Positions 26,813 through 33,875 of a stretch of 33,875 nucleotides of DNA are shown here, piece by piece. The translations under genes were made by a program, and so were the position numbers. The stretch lies in contig JALRKK010000051.1 of the NCBI GenBank assembly GCA_023268935.1, forward strand, positions 1 through 33,875, written 5' to 3'. The DNA is from Glaciecola sp. (GTDB lineage Bacteria; Pseudomonadota; Gammaproteobacteria; Enterobacterales; Alteromonadaceae). Below the pieces are notes generated by a model, which did no database searches, had not been told where the DNA came from, and worked only from the letters and a program-made list of their open reading frames with translations. The first letter of the stretch is position 1, and each line of letters opens with the position of its first letter.

Positions 26813-26846
26813 GCGCTTTTTCAGTTCGCTGATTAAGCGCTTTTTT
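26813..26846 (+). terminator. Rho-independent terminator of the porin gene
   Basis: GCGCTT (26813-26818) pairs with AAGCGC (26835-26840). An inner CAG-TTCG-CTG mini-stem with the stable TTCG tetraloop sits inside, and six T follow. Confidence 0.8.
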
Positions 26847-26938
26847 ATTTATTAGGCTTTCGTCCAATCAACTTTAAATCGATTCTAATATGGAGTACTA
26901 TCAGAGCAGATGGAATGCTTCAATAAGGTAAAATAATA

Positions 26939-27604
26939 ATGTACAAATTACTTGTGGTTGATGACCACCCGATTTTTCGTCAAGCCATTGCGGGGATCAT
27001 CGAGAATGAATTTAAAGGGAGCACCATATTCCAGTCCGAAAGCATTCAAGAAGCGCATCAAATTATTCAACAACAAGGTGATTTAGATCTTGTTTTATTA
27101 GATCTGAATATGCCCAGCACATCGGGATTAAGTGGTCTGTTAGAACTGCGCAACGAATATCCCACTATACCCGTTGTCATTATTTCAGCAGAAAACGATA
27201 AACAACAAATCCTGCAAACGATTTCTTACGGTGCGGTGGGTTTTATCTCAAAATCCTCACCTGTTGAGCAAATTACTGAATCTTTGACATCGATTTTTGC
27301 TGGTAATGTGTGTTTACCATCTGACATTATTCGCACCGCATCAGACAAACCAGCGACCAAGAATAATAAAGAATTTGAAATTTTGCCTGAGAAAATGCAG
27401 CTTCTAACCCGTAAAGAATTAATTGTTTTAAAATACCTCACTCAAGGTGAAGCCAATAAATACATTGCGTATGAAATGAATATTTCAGAAACAACAGTAA
27501 AGTCGCACGTTTCGTCGATACTCAAGAAATTAGGCGCAACGAATCGAGTCAAAGTTGTTGTCGGTGCAGCGAACATTGACTTTGATCAGTATTTGAAGCG
27601 TTAG
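26939..27604 (+). CDS. LuxR/NarL-type two-component response regulator (ErdR-like)
   Basis: A 221-residue regulator. The receiver domain has D8/D9 in VVDDHP, phosphoacceptor D55 in LVLLDLNMP, S83 in VVIISAEN and K105 in GFISKSS. The C-terminal HTH reads LTRKELIVLKYLTQGEANKYIA and then MNISETTVKSHVSSILKKL, the NarL/FixJ type. The neighbouring hybrid kinase is the obvious partner. In Pseudomonas a related regulator (ErdR) works with ErcS'/NahK-type kinases in the ethanol-oxidation network, and the aldehyde dehydrogenase gene nearby suits that role; this is inference. AAGGT lies about nine bases before the ATG. Its stop overlaps the convergent kinase stop by four bases. Confidence 0.85.
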   Translation: MYKLLVVDDHPIFRQAIAGIIENEFKGSTIFQSESIQEAHQIIQQQGDLDLVLLDLNMPSTSGLSGLLELRNEYPTIPVVIISAENDKQQILQTISYGAVGFISKSSPVEQITESLTSIFAGNVCLPSDIIRTASDKPATKNNKEFEILPEKMQLLTRKELIVLKYLTQGEANKYIAYEMNISETTVKSHVSSILKKLGATNRVKVVVGAANIDFDQYLKR

Positions 27605-30090
27605 TTTAGTTTGAGTAGGTGTTGCAAAGACATCTTAAGTTTTAGGGGTTTAACCGGTTTATTCAACAAGGTTATGTGTTGCTGCTTGGTCAAAGTCTGA
27701 AGTTCAGGGCTATAATTTGCGGTGATCATAATAGTTGGTACGCGCTCGCCTCTCTCTCGATTTACGACTCTACTCACATCAAACCCATTTTCATCGTTTA
27801 AGTGATAATCTACAATTAACAAGTCACACCTATCGTTACGCACATCGCATGTGGCGGATAACTCTGTTAACGATTCGGCGGTCATAACGGTAAACCCCCA
27901 GTTCGATAACAAACTCTGCATACCTAAACAAATCGCTTGATCGTTATCAACCACCCAGATTGTGATGTTATTGTGCGATGCATCAGTGTGAAAATCCATT
28001 ACCGGTTGTGGTTTTTGTGCCAGTGATGTTTGCGGATAGGCAATTGGAATTTTGACCGAAAAACACGAGCCACGACCGAGTGTTGAACGCACATTAATTT
28101 CGTGGTCGAGCACCTTTGCCATTTTATCCACAATCGCCAGTCCTAAACCAAGACTTTGATGCGCTCTGGGAGAGGCTTTTAAGCGCTTAAATTCTTTGAA
28201 GATAATCCCCAAGTCGTCTTTGGCAATGCCATCTCCATTGTCCCAGACTTCGATATTGATAAAATCTCCCTGACGACGACAACCCAATAATACTTTTCCG
28301 TTCGGTGAGTGTCGCAATGCATTACTCAAATAATTACGTAATATTCGGGCTAATAAGACACTATCGGAGTTCACATATACACTACATGGAACGGATGTGA
28401 ACAAGACATTGTGTTTTACTGAAATTCGTTCGTAATCCGAGCTAATGTTAGACAGTAATTTATCGAGCGGGAAAATGGTCTTGTCTGCTTTCACCACTCC
28501 CGCATCGAGTTTAGAAATATCCACTAAAGACACAATTAAGTTTTCCAAATCAAACAATGAATTTTGCATGGAGTGCAGTAACTCAGGATTATTGGGATGC
28601 GAGTCGGTTTGCCCGATTAAAGCATTGACGAAAAGTTGTGCCGCATTGAGTGGTTGCAATAAATCGTGACTGACCGCAGCTAAAAACTTTGACTTGGATT
28701 CATTCGCTTCACGCAACTCATAAGTGCGCTGTTCTACTCGGTCTTCTAACTCGTCATACGCAATTTGCAATGCTTGGGCTGCATTTATACGATCAGTGAT
28801 ATCGGTAGTCAAAACAAAGAAGCCATCTACTTTCTGACTTGCATTACAATTCGGTACATACGATTTGAGCAAATAAATTTCATTGCCATATTCGTCGTTT
28901 TCACGACTCTCAAAACTCACCGTTTCTCCGTCTAACGCACGATTGATGAAAGGTTCTAATAGACCATAGTTGGGTAACTGTACCGTTTCATTGAGCTGCG
29001 TATTAACTAAAATGCGTGACTCCTTGCCATACCACGATTGATATTTCTTATTCACAAAACGGAAAGTTCGATCTTTATCGATATAAGCAATCATAGCCGG
29101 AATGTTATCGGTAATGGTACGCAACCATTTTTCATTTTCTTTTAACGTTTCAGCGTATAAATAGCTTTCAGTGATATCTGAATAGGTTAAGATGGATTTT
29201 GTATTTTCTAATTTTACACGCTTGATATGAAAGACCGACTCATCTTCCAAGATTTGCACCGTTTCGTTTTGGTCGGTTTCAAGCAAAAGTTCTACCTTGG
29301 ATTTAAGATTAAGGGTATGAATGTTTTTGGTGCGAAGTAATGTGTGTTTGGTTAAGCCGCTGTAGCGTAAAAACGCATCGTTCCACACTTCAGGCCGACC
29401 GTGCTCATTCAGTAATAACACCCCTTGTACAAGATTATTTAATAGATTTTGCAATAAGTCATTTTTGGCTTGAATCGCTTTTTCATAACGTTGTGTTTCG
29501 GCATGTTTCAGAGCGGTAATATCGGTAAATAACAAAACAATACCACCATCGTTAGTCGGCCTCTCAGTCAATTGGAACCAGCGCTGATTGGACATGTAAT
29601 ACACCGTAGTATTGTTTTTACCTGGGATGACATTAAGGATCACGCCTTGCTTTTTGGCGTTGGATTTGAGCTGATAGTAGTTATCCCCTACTTTTGGCTT
29701 TATTGGTGTTTCATACCAAAACGATTCAAACATGGTGTTTTGGAAGTTAATATTACCGTTCCCATCAAGCAAGACAAACGCCTCATTAATACTTTCAATT
29801 GCGTCGTGAAAACGCTGCTTGAGCAGATTTGCTTCATCATTCGCGACACTTAGCCTTTGGTTTGCTAGATGGAGTTGTTCTAGGGCTGAGTTGAGCTCTT
29901 TAGTTTTTAAGTTGACGTGCAGGGCGAGTTGTACTGAGTGTTCAAATACCGAATAGGCTGCATTGAGATTTCCCCCACCTTCTTCTACGCGATACATCAG
30001 CGCTTTGTTGATGGTTTGCAATTTGTGGTTTTCAGCTTGGAGGGCGGCGATTTGTTCACGCAACTCTGCATTAGTATCCATATCAGCCAT
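27601..30090 (-). CDS. nahK: NahK/ErcS'-type hybrid sensor histidine kinase with three PAS domains
   Basis: An 829-residue soluble kinase with no membrane segment. Order: N-terminal coiled coil (about 1-90), three PAS domains (around 95-200 INEAFVLLDGNGNINFQN; 215-320 VQGVLLLNEHGRPEVWND; 335-450 IPAMIAYIDKDRTFRFVNK), a coiled linker, HisKA with phosphoacceptor H475 in AAVSHDLLQPLNA, HATPase (NYLSNALRHS, DNGDGIAKDD, GLGLAIV), and a C-terminal receiver (VVDNDQ, LLIVDYHLND, LLNKPVKP). This is the architecture of NahK/ErcS', which is controlled by the FIST protein NosP. The frame opens earlier (30114), but GAGGA five bases before the ATG at 30090 decides the start; it overlaps the end of the FIST gene, so the two are coupled. 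Confidence 0.88.
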   Translation of the reverse strand: MADMDTNAELREQIAALQAENHKLQTINKALMYRVEEGGGNLNAAYSVFEHSVQLALHVNLKTKELNSALEQLHLANQRLSVANDEANLLKQRFHDAIESINEAFVLLDGNGNINFQNTMFESFWYETPIKPKVGDNYYQLKSNAKKQGVILNVIPGKNNTTVYYMSNQRWFQLTERPTNDGGIVLLFTDITALKHAETQRYEKAIQAKNDLLQNLLNNLVQGVLLLNEHGRPEVWNDAFLRYSGLTKHTLLRTKNIHTLNLKSKVELLLETDQNETVQILEDESVFHIKRVKLENTKSILTYSDITESYLYAETLKENEKWLRTITDNIPAMIAYIDKDRTFRFVNKKYQSWYGKESRILVNTQLNETVQLPNYGLLEPFINRALDGETVSFESRENDEYGNEIYLLKSYVPNCNASQKVDGFFVLTTDITDRINAAQALQIAYDELEDRVEQRTYELREANESKSKFLAAVSHDLLQPLNAAQLFVNALIGQTDSHPNNPELLHSMQNSLFDLENLIVSLVDISKLDAGVVKADKTIFPLDKLLSNISSDYERISVKHNVLFTSVPCSVYVNSDSVLLARILRNYLSNALRHSPNGKVLLGCRRQGDFINIEVWDNGDGIAKDDLGIIFKEFKRLKASPRAHQSLGLGLAIVDKMAKVLDHEINVRSTLGRGSCFSVKIPIAYPQTSLAQKPQPVMDFHTDASHNNITIWVVDNDQAICLGMQSLLSNWGFTVMTAESLTELSATCDVRNDRCDLLIVDYHLNDENGFDVSRVVNRERGERVPTIMITANYSPELQTLTKQQHITLLNKPVKPLKLKMSLQHLLKLN

Positions 30091-31231
30091 GAGTTTCCTC
30101 ACTGAGGTAGACACCTGTAAACGTCTGGTTTAGGTGAATGCCTTTGATGTGTTCGCCATAAGCATTAAAACCCACAATATTGTATTGCTGGTGCAGCTCC
30201 TTGGTCTCATTACACAAGCCTTTGTGTTCAACTTCAACACGGCGTAAAAAACAATCCATACCAAGTACCATGGCAGGCTTACCCAATTCTGACTGTAACT
30301 CTGACAGCTTTTCATGGAGGCCATCATTAATTGACCGCAATGACACTTTGTTTAACACGATCCCGATATCGACCGCACAATAGAACGACAGGCTGTGAAA
30401 CGCATCAGTTGCCCGTTGAATTGAACGAATGTAGTATTCATTGCCCACTTTAACCGCTAATGGATATAGCGCAAAATCATCTGGTTCAAGCGTTTCAACG
30501 GTTTTACCAACCAAATCGGCATAAACTTGAGCAGCTGGCTCTGCATTGATCTCAAATACTTGACGTGTAGCCGGATCGGCATCAGTCACCACTAATTTAC
30601 CCAGTGACTCTGCAATGTGATTTACGGTAAATACACGGAATTTTAATGTTGAATGGACATTGATTATCACGGCAGCGGAGTCATGAAATTTACCATCGTA
30701 TAACACGTAGGTATTATTGAGCATTTGGTCATCGCCAGCAGAGCCACCAAAGTGAGGGATACCAGACATCGCTGAATCGATATTTAACAAAAACTCCTCT
30801 TCTTTTGACGACAGCCCATCCACTAGGGATAATACAAAATTGTTTGGTACAAAATCATCTTCTTGACCAACCACAAGCCGAGCATTCAAGTCATTCATGA
30901 GTTCTTTTGCGGAAACAACATCGAACTCTTTTAAATTTGTGACCAGCGCGCTAGAAAAAATAAAATACTCAGAAGAAAAACTGACCGCCACTATGGTTTC
31001 ACGCTTGTATCCGTCTTTGGCGAATTCTCCTGCAGTCGTACAACCAAAACACGGTGTATGAGGAAATTGTTGTTGTAACTTTGTCGCGAGTTGGGATAAA
31101 TCATACTGAGACGAGCAGAATATTAAAATAAAAGCAGAATGAAAATCGCTAACGTTGAGTTGCCCTGAGATTTCGGCACATGCCACAGTCGCATCTAAGG
31201 AAGCAGAAGTAGCAGTGAGAGTATGGTTCAT
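30083..31231 (-). CDS. nosP: FIST-domain sensory protein, NosP-like (candidate nitric-oxide sensor)
   Basis: A 382-residue cytoplasmic protein with a FIST_N domain (FHSAFILIFCSSQYDL; CFGCTTAGEFAKDGY; GIPHFGGSAGDD) and a FIST_C domain ending in GFNAYGEHIKGIHLNQTFTGVYL, the characteristic NosP/FIST_C tail. In Pseudomonas, Vibrio and Shewanella, NosP is a haem protein that binds NO and inhibits the co-encoded kinase NahK. The eight-base overlap with the nahK-like gene supports the same pairing here; haem binding is not shown by the sequence. The in-frame ATG at 31264 adds a hydrophobic stretch unlike the family; ATG 31231 has AAGG nine bases upstream and is preferred. Confidence 0.83.
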   Translation of the reverse strand: MNHTLTATSASLDATVACAEISGQLNVSDFHSAFILIFCSSQYDLSQLATKLQQQFPHTPCFGCTTAGEFAKDGYKRETIVAVSFSSEYFIFSSALVTNLKEFDVVSAKELMNDLNARLVVGQEDDFVPNNFVLSLVDGLSSKEEEFLLNIDSAMSGIPHFGGSAGDDQMLNNTYVLYDGKFHDSAAVIINVHSTLKFRVFTVNHIAESLGKLVVTDADPATRQVFEINAEPAAQVYADLVGKTVETLEPDDFALYPLAVKVGNEYYIRSIQRATDAFHSLSFYCAVDIGIVLNKVSLRSINDGLHEKLSELQSELGKPAMVLGMDCFLRRVEVEHKGLCNETKELHQQYNIVGFNAYGEHIKGIHLNQTFTGVYLSEETHG

Positions 31232-31311
31232 ATATAGTAGCCTTGCATATAAAAAGACTATCATTCCTGAATAGTCCTTTTACATTTTATTTACATCACC
31301 TATTGGATGCA

Positions 31312-31329
31312 ATCCTTCTAAAGAAGGAT
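31312..31329. other. Short inverted repeat in the gap between the NosR-like and FIST genes
   Basis: ATCCTTCT and AGAAGGAT face each other across two bases. No T run follows on either strand, so a terminator is doubtful. It could be an operator for the nosP-nahK transcript, or chance. Confidence 0.3.
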
Positions 31330-31370
31330 AAACCAATACCTTAGTCTTATACTTAGTGTCATTACAGCGA

Positions 31371-33461
31371 TTAACTGACCTTGATAGCAATCGGCTTACC
31401 TTGCTTTGGCACTCGTTTGGTTTTACCTTTATATTTATCAATGACACATATTGAAGGGTTTTCAATGGTCACAACGCATTCTAAGCACTGAATACATTCT
31501 CGATAATTAATACTGCCGTCTTGTTCTATCGCATCAATATCGCATTTTTTGCTTTTGCACAGCTGACAAGGACTGCCGCACTCATCTCTTCTGCGAATCA
31601 ATTTGAACAATGGAAACGCCCCTAGAATGGCAAGTCCAGCGCCAAGAGGACACATATAACGACAATATACCTTGTGGATCTTCATGCTCAGCAATAACAG
31701 CAATACTGCATAAACAACAAATGGCCAAGTACGTACAAAGTACAAAGTGATACTGGTTTTAAATGGCTCAATTTCAGCCAGTTTTTCGGCGATAGCCATG
31801 GAATAAAACGCACTGCCCACGATCCCGAACAATAAGACATACTTTACATACTGTAAGTACTGATGGGTACTTGGAGTGATGTGGATTTGTTTTATGCGCA
31901 GCTTCTTGGCCAACATGCCTGCAAACTCTTGCAAAGCCCCAAATGGACATAACCATCCACAATACAGGCCTCGCCCAAATAAAAATAAACTGACAAAAAC
32001 AAAACACCATAAGATAAAGATCACAGGATCTAATAGGAATATCTCGATGATGAACCCATCATACAAAGCGAGCAGTAAAGTATAAATATTAACGACACTC
32101 AGCTGGCCTTGTGCATAAAAACCGATAAAGAATAGAACAAATAATAACGCTGAGCCCCTGCCCCAATGTACTAATTTTTCATGCGCTGCCAGCCTGCGTT
32201 GATAGATGAACATCAGGGTAATAATGACCAAATAGGTTACGGTTAGCGCAATGTGCCATATCTTACCTTCCCATATCGTAAGCCAAAGAGGTTTTGGAGT
32301 TTGTTCTAATGCATCTGGGTTGTCCATAAATAACGAGTTAGGTAACACAACATCATTGACAAAATGGTGCTGAGCAATGACCATAAAGGATGGATTATAG
32401 TCCACGCTCAATTCAAAGCGCATGGGCATAGATACTTCAAACCCCGTTTGTGATTTGAGCCGAAGCACTAATAGATCCTCATAATCAGGTAAATCAATCG
32501 CAAACGACGGCTCGTAAAAGTGATAAAAGTCGACATCACGAATAGAGACTGGAAAATCGTTTTGCATTAGGTTAAGACGTTTAGGTACAGTCTGCGGTCG
32601 AAACTCATCAGATAAAACAGAATAATCCCCGCGGCTCAGCACAAAAATACCCTGCTCACCCGGCTTTAAATTATCTAATAATCGAGCATACTCACGCTCA
32701 CCAAGAATGGCTTTACCAATCGGTTCGACCGTCAAAAAAGCGGTATACAATTCGATAAACTGGTCACTTTCTCCGGCATCTGCAATATCATCGATAGAGC
32801 GTCGAACTTCGCTCGGCAATTCTTGAATATCATCATAACGAACAGTCCATGGTTGAATGAAACCACCGGCAACGAGTTCATCCCAGCTAGAAGGCACGAT
32901 GGCTTTCGGATCAACGATTTTATTGGAAGGTGCGACAAACCCGTCCAACTTAGCTCGAGCAACTTTGAGTGCGGCAGTGATAATTGTATCGTTGATTACC
33001 AAAACGGACACCGTAGCTTTACTGACGCCATCAAAATACGTTGCATCGCCTGTGCGATCATCCGCCCCGATGATAAATCGTTCACGAATTGAATGCTCAA
33101 CATACTGTGCGGTAAAGTCATGCATGGGTTGAGGCCCCAATCCATGGATAAAGATTGGCTCATTGTGCTTGATGACTTTAAGCCCTGTAAGCTTACCTTG
33201 AGTATCTAAGCCAATTAGGACATTAATGGGTTCCCCAGCGAAGCCCATAAATGACGCAAAATCTTTTGATTCAAACACGTAACCAAGCAGCTGACTTAAT
33301 TGATAGACAGGAATTACTGGAATATCAGTATCTGGTGGCGCCACACGCGTGGCAGTTGGAAACAGTTCCGCTATATCAGGAGGGATATCCGTAGCATTCT
33401 CTCCTCTTACCGGAAAGATAAAGCACATAAGTAATGCAATAAGAATGAAAATATTACGCAT
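31371..33461 (-). CDS. NosR/NirI-like membrane protein with FMN-binding and 4Fe-4S domains
   Basis: A 696-residue inner-membrane protein. Order: signal/anchor segment (IFILIALLMCFIFPV, residues 4-18), periplasmic FMN-binding domain with DGVSKATVSV (Thr150 at the flavin-attachment position), about five to six membrane helices from roughly residue 400, CGWLCPFGAL and CRYMCPLGAG motifs, then a ferredoxin-like cluster region (CGSPCQLCKSKKC; CIQCLEC). NosR and NirI pass electrons across the membrane to periplasmic reductases; no nos or nir genes are here, so this one probably serves a different partner, perhaps in alcohol/aldehyde oxidation. ATG 33461 has AAGG six bases upstream; an upstream ATG at 33482 lies within the terminator. 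It precedes the nosP-nahK genes on the same strand. Confidence 0.85.
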   Translation of the reverse strand: MRNIFILIALLMCFIFPVRGENATDIPPDIAELFPTATRVAPPDTDIPVIPVYQLSQLLGYVFESKDFASFMGFAGEPINVLIGLDTQGKLTGLKVIKHNEPIFIHGLGPQPMHDFTAQYVEHSIRERFIIGADDRTGDATYFDGVSKATVSVLVINDTIITAALKVARAKLDGFVAPSNKIVDPKAIVPSSWDELVAGGFIQPWTVRYDDIQELPSEVRRSIDDIADAGESDQFIELYTAFLTVEPIGKAILGEREYARLLDNLKPGEQGIFVLSRGDYSVLSDEFRPQTVPKRLNLMQNDFPVSIRDVDFYHFYEPSFAIDLPDYEDLLVLRLKSQTGFEVSMPMRFELSVDYNPSFMVIAQHHFVNDVVLPNSLFMDNPDALEQTPKPLWLTIWEGKIWHIALTVTYLVIITLMFIYQRRLAAHEKLVHWGRGSALLFVLFFIGFYAQGQLSVVNIYTLLLALYDGFIIEIFLLDPVIFILWCFVFVSLFLFGRGLYCGWLCPFGALQEFAGMLAKKLRIKQIHITPSTHQYLQYVKYVLLFGIVGSAFYSMAIAEKLAEIEPFKTSITLYFVRTWPFVVYAVLLLLLSMKIHKVYCRYMCPLGAGLAILGAFPLFKLIRRRDECGSPCQLCKSKKCDIDAIEQDGSINYRECIQCLECVVTIENPSICVIDKYKGKTKRVPKQGKPIAIKVS

Positions 33462-33480
33462 ATACCACCTTGTAGAAAAC

Positions 33481-33508
33481 AAAAAGGCTCAGGATACTGA
33501 GCCTTTTT
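33481..33508 (-). terminator. Strong hairpin terminator after the aldehyde dehydrogenase gene
   Basis: A perfect 12-bp stem (AAAAAGGCTCAG with CTGAGCCTTTTT) has a GATA loop, and runs of T occur in both directions. On the minus strand it lies between the aldehyde dehydrogenase stop (33527) and the NosR-like start (33461). Confidence 0.88.
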
Positions 33509-33526
33509 ATTAGTTTAAGCGATTGC

Positions 33527-33875
33527 TTAGAAGAAACCTAGTGGATTGATGTCATAGCTGACTAATAGGTTCTTTGTTTGTTGATAGTGATCAAGCATCA
33601 TTTTATGCGTCTCACGACCAATACCAGATTTCTTATACCCACCAAACGCAGCGTGTGCTGGATATAGGTGATAACAGTTGGTCCATACACGACCCGCTTG
33701 GATCTTACGGCCAACGCGATACGCTCGGTTAGAATCACGAGTCCACAGACCAGCACCTAAACCAAATTCGGTGTCATTCGCGATGGCTAATGCTTCTTCT
33801 TCCGTTTTAAAAGTGGTCACAGCGATAACTGGGCCAAAAATCTCTTCTTGGAACACACGCATGCTGTTGTCACCT
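33527..33875 (-). CDS. exaC: NAD-dependent aldehyde dehydrogenase, ExaC/AldB type, C-terminal part (5' end outside window)
   Basis: The final 115 or so codons of an aldehyde dehydrogenase; the frame stays open to the window edge, so the start and the catalytic Cys lie outside. Motifs [50 protein letters not shown] and [20 protein letters not shown], ending DINPLGFF, are those of the ExaC/AldB group that oxidises acetaldehyde and related aldehydes in the cytoplasm. In Pseudomonas aeruginosa, exaC belongs to the PQQ-dependent ethanol oxidation regulon, which matches the NahK/ErcS' kinase and LuxR regulator nearby. A strong terminator follows the stop. The symbol is given by resemblance to this C terminus only. 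Confidence 0.9.
   Translation of the reverse strand, partial: GDNSMRVFQEEIFGPVIAVTTFKTEEEALAIANDTEFGLGAGLWTRDSNRAYRVGRKIQAGRVWTNCYHLYPAHAAFGGYKKSGIGRETHKMMLDHYQQTKNLLVSYDINPLGFF

Noticed and set aside
31371-33461. Denitrification (nos/nir) locus
   Set aside because: Although the membrane protein resembles NosR/NirI, no nitrous oxide or nitrite reductase genes lie nearby; the context is aldehyde/alcohol oxidation and sensing.

Overview
The window (about 34 kb, moderately AT-rich) looks like a chromosome segment of a marine gammaproteobacterium of the Alteromonadales (Alteromonas/Glaciecola/Catenovulum-like). This rests on the gene order pyrD - rlmKL - glutaredoxin-like - uup - DUF3466 - rmf - fabA, on the protein sequences, and on short intergenic gaps with classic hairpin terminators. 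No rRNA, tRNA, CRISPR array or insertion sequence was seen, and no gene-free stretch exceeds about 210 bases.

Region 1 (1-9.7 kb) is core housekeeping: the 3' end of a large NAD-glutamate dehydrogenase gene, pyrD (pyrimidine synthesis), rlmKL (23S rRNA methylation), a glutaredoxin-like gene, uup (ABC-F ATPase), a secreted DUF3466 protein, rmf (ribosome hibernation) and fabA (unsaturated fatty acid synthesis, with a very good FadR-type operator), then a small basic protein gene.

Region 2 (9.7-15.6 kb) is a light-dependent DNA repair island. Four different photolyase/cryptochrome-family genes lie side by side: a divergent photolyase-like protein and a CRY-DASH on the minus strand, and, divergently transcribed, a canonical class I CPD photolyase and an Fe-S bacterial (6-4)-type photolyase. 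A 49-codon DUF2256 zinc-finger-like gene is coupled to the last one. The divergent photolyase has lost the Asn next to flavin N5 and two of the three electron-transfer tryptophans.

Region 3 (15.6-20.5 kb) is accessory: a receiver-GGDEF gene apparently split by a frameshift, a tyrosine recombinase, a RimK-like ATP-grasp/GNAT pair coupled through a TTG start, and an SRPBCC protein.

Region 4 (20.6-33.9 kb) looks like one physiological module: a TonB-dependent receptor with a strikingly Asp-rich insertion, a NitT/TauT-type ABC importer, a porin, a LuxR-type response regulator, a NahK/ErcS'-type hybrid kinase with its FIST (NosP-like) partner, a NosR-like FMN/4Fe-4S membrane protein and the end of an ExaC/AldB-type aldehyde dehydrogenase gene cut by the window edge. 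By analogy with Pseudomonas ethanol-oxidation clusters, this suggests regulated alcohol/aldehyde oxidation with dedicated import of a cofactor or metal. The link is inferred; no quinoprotein dehydrogenase gene lies inside the window.
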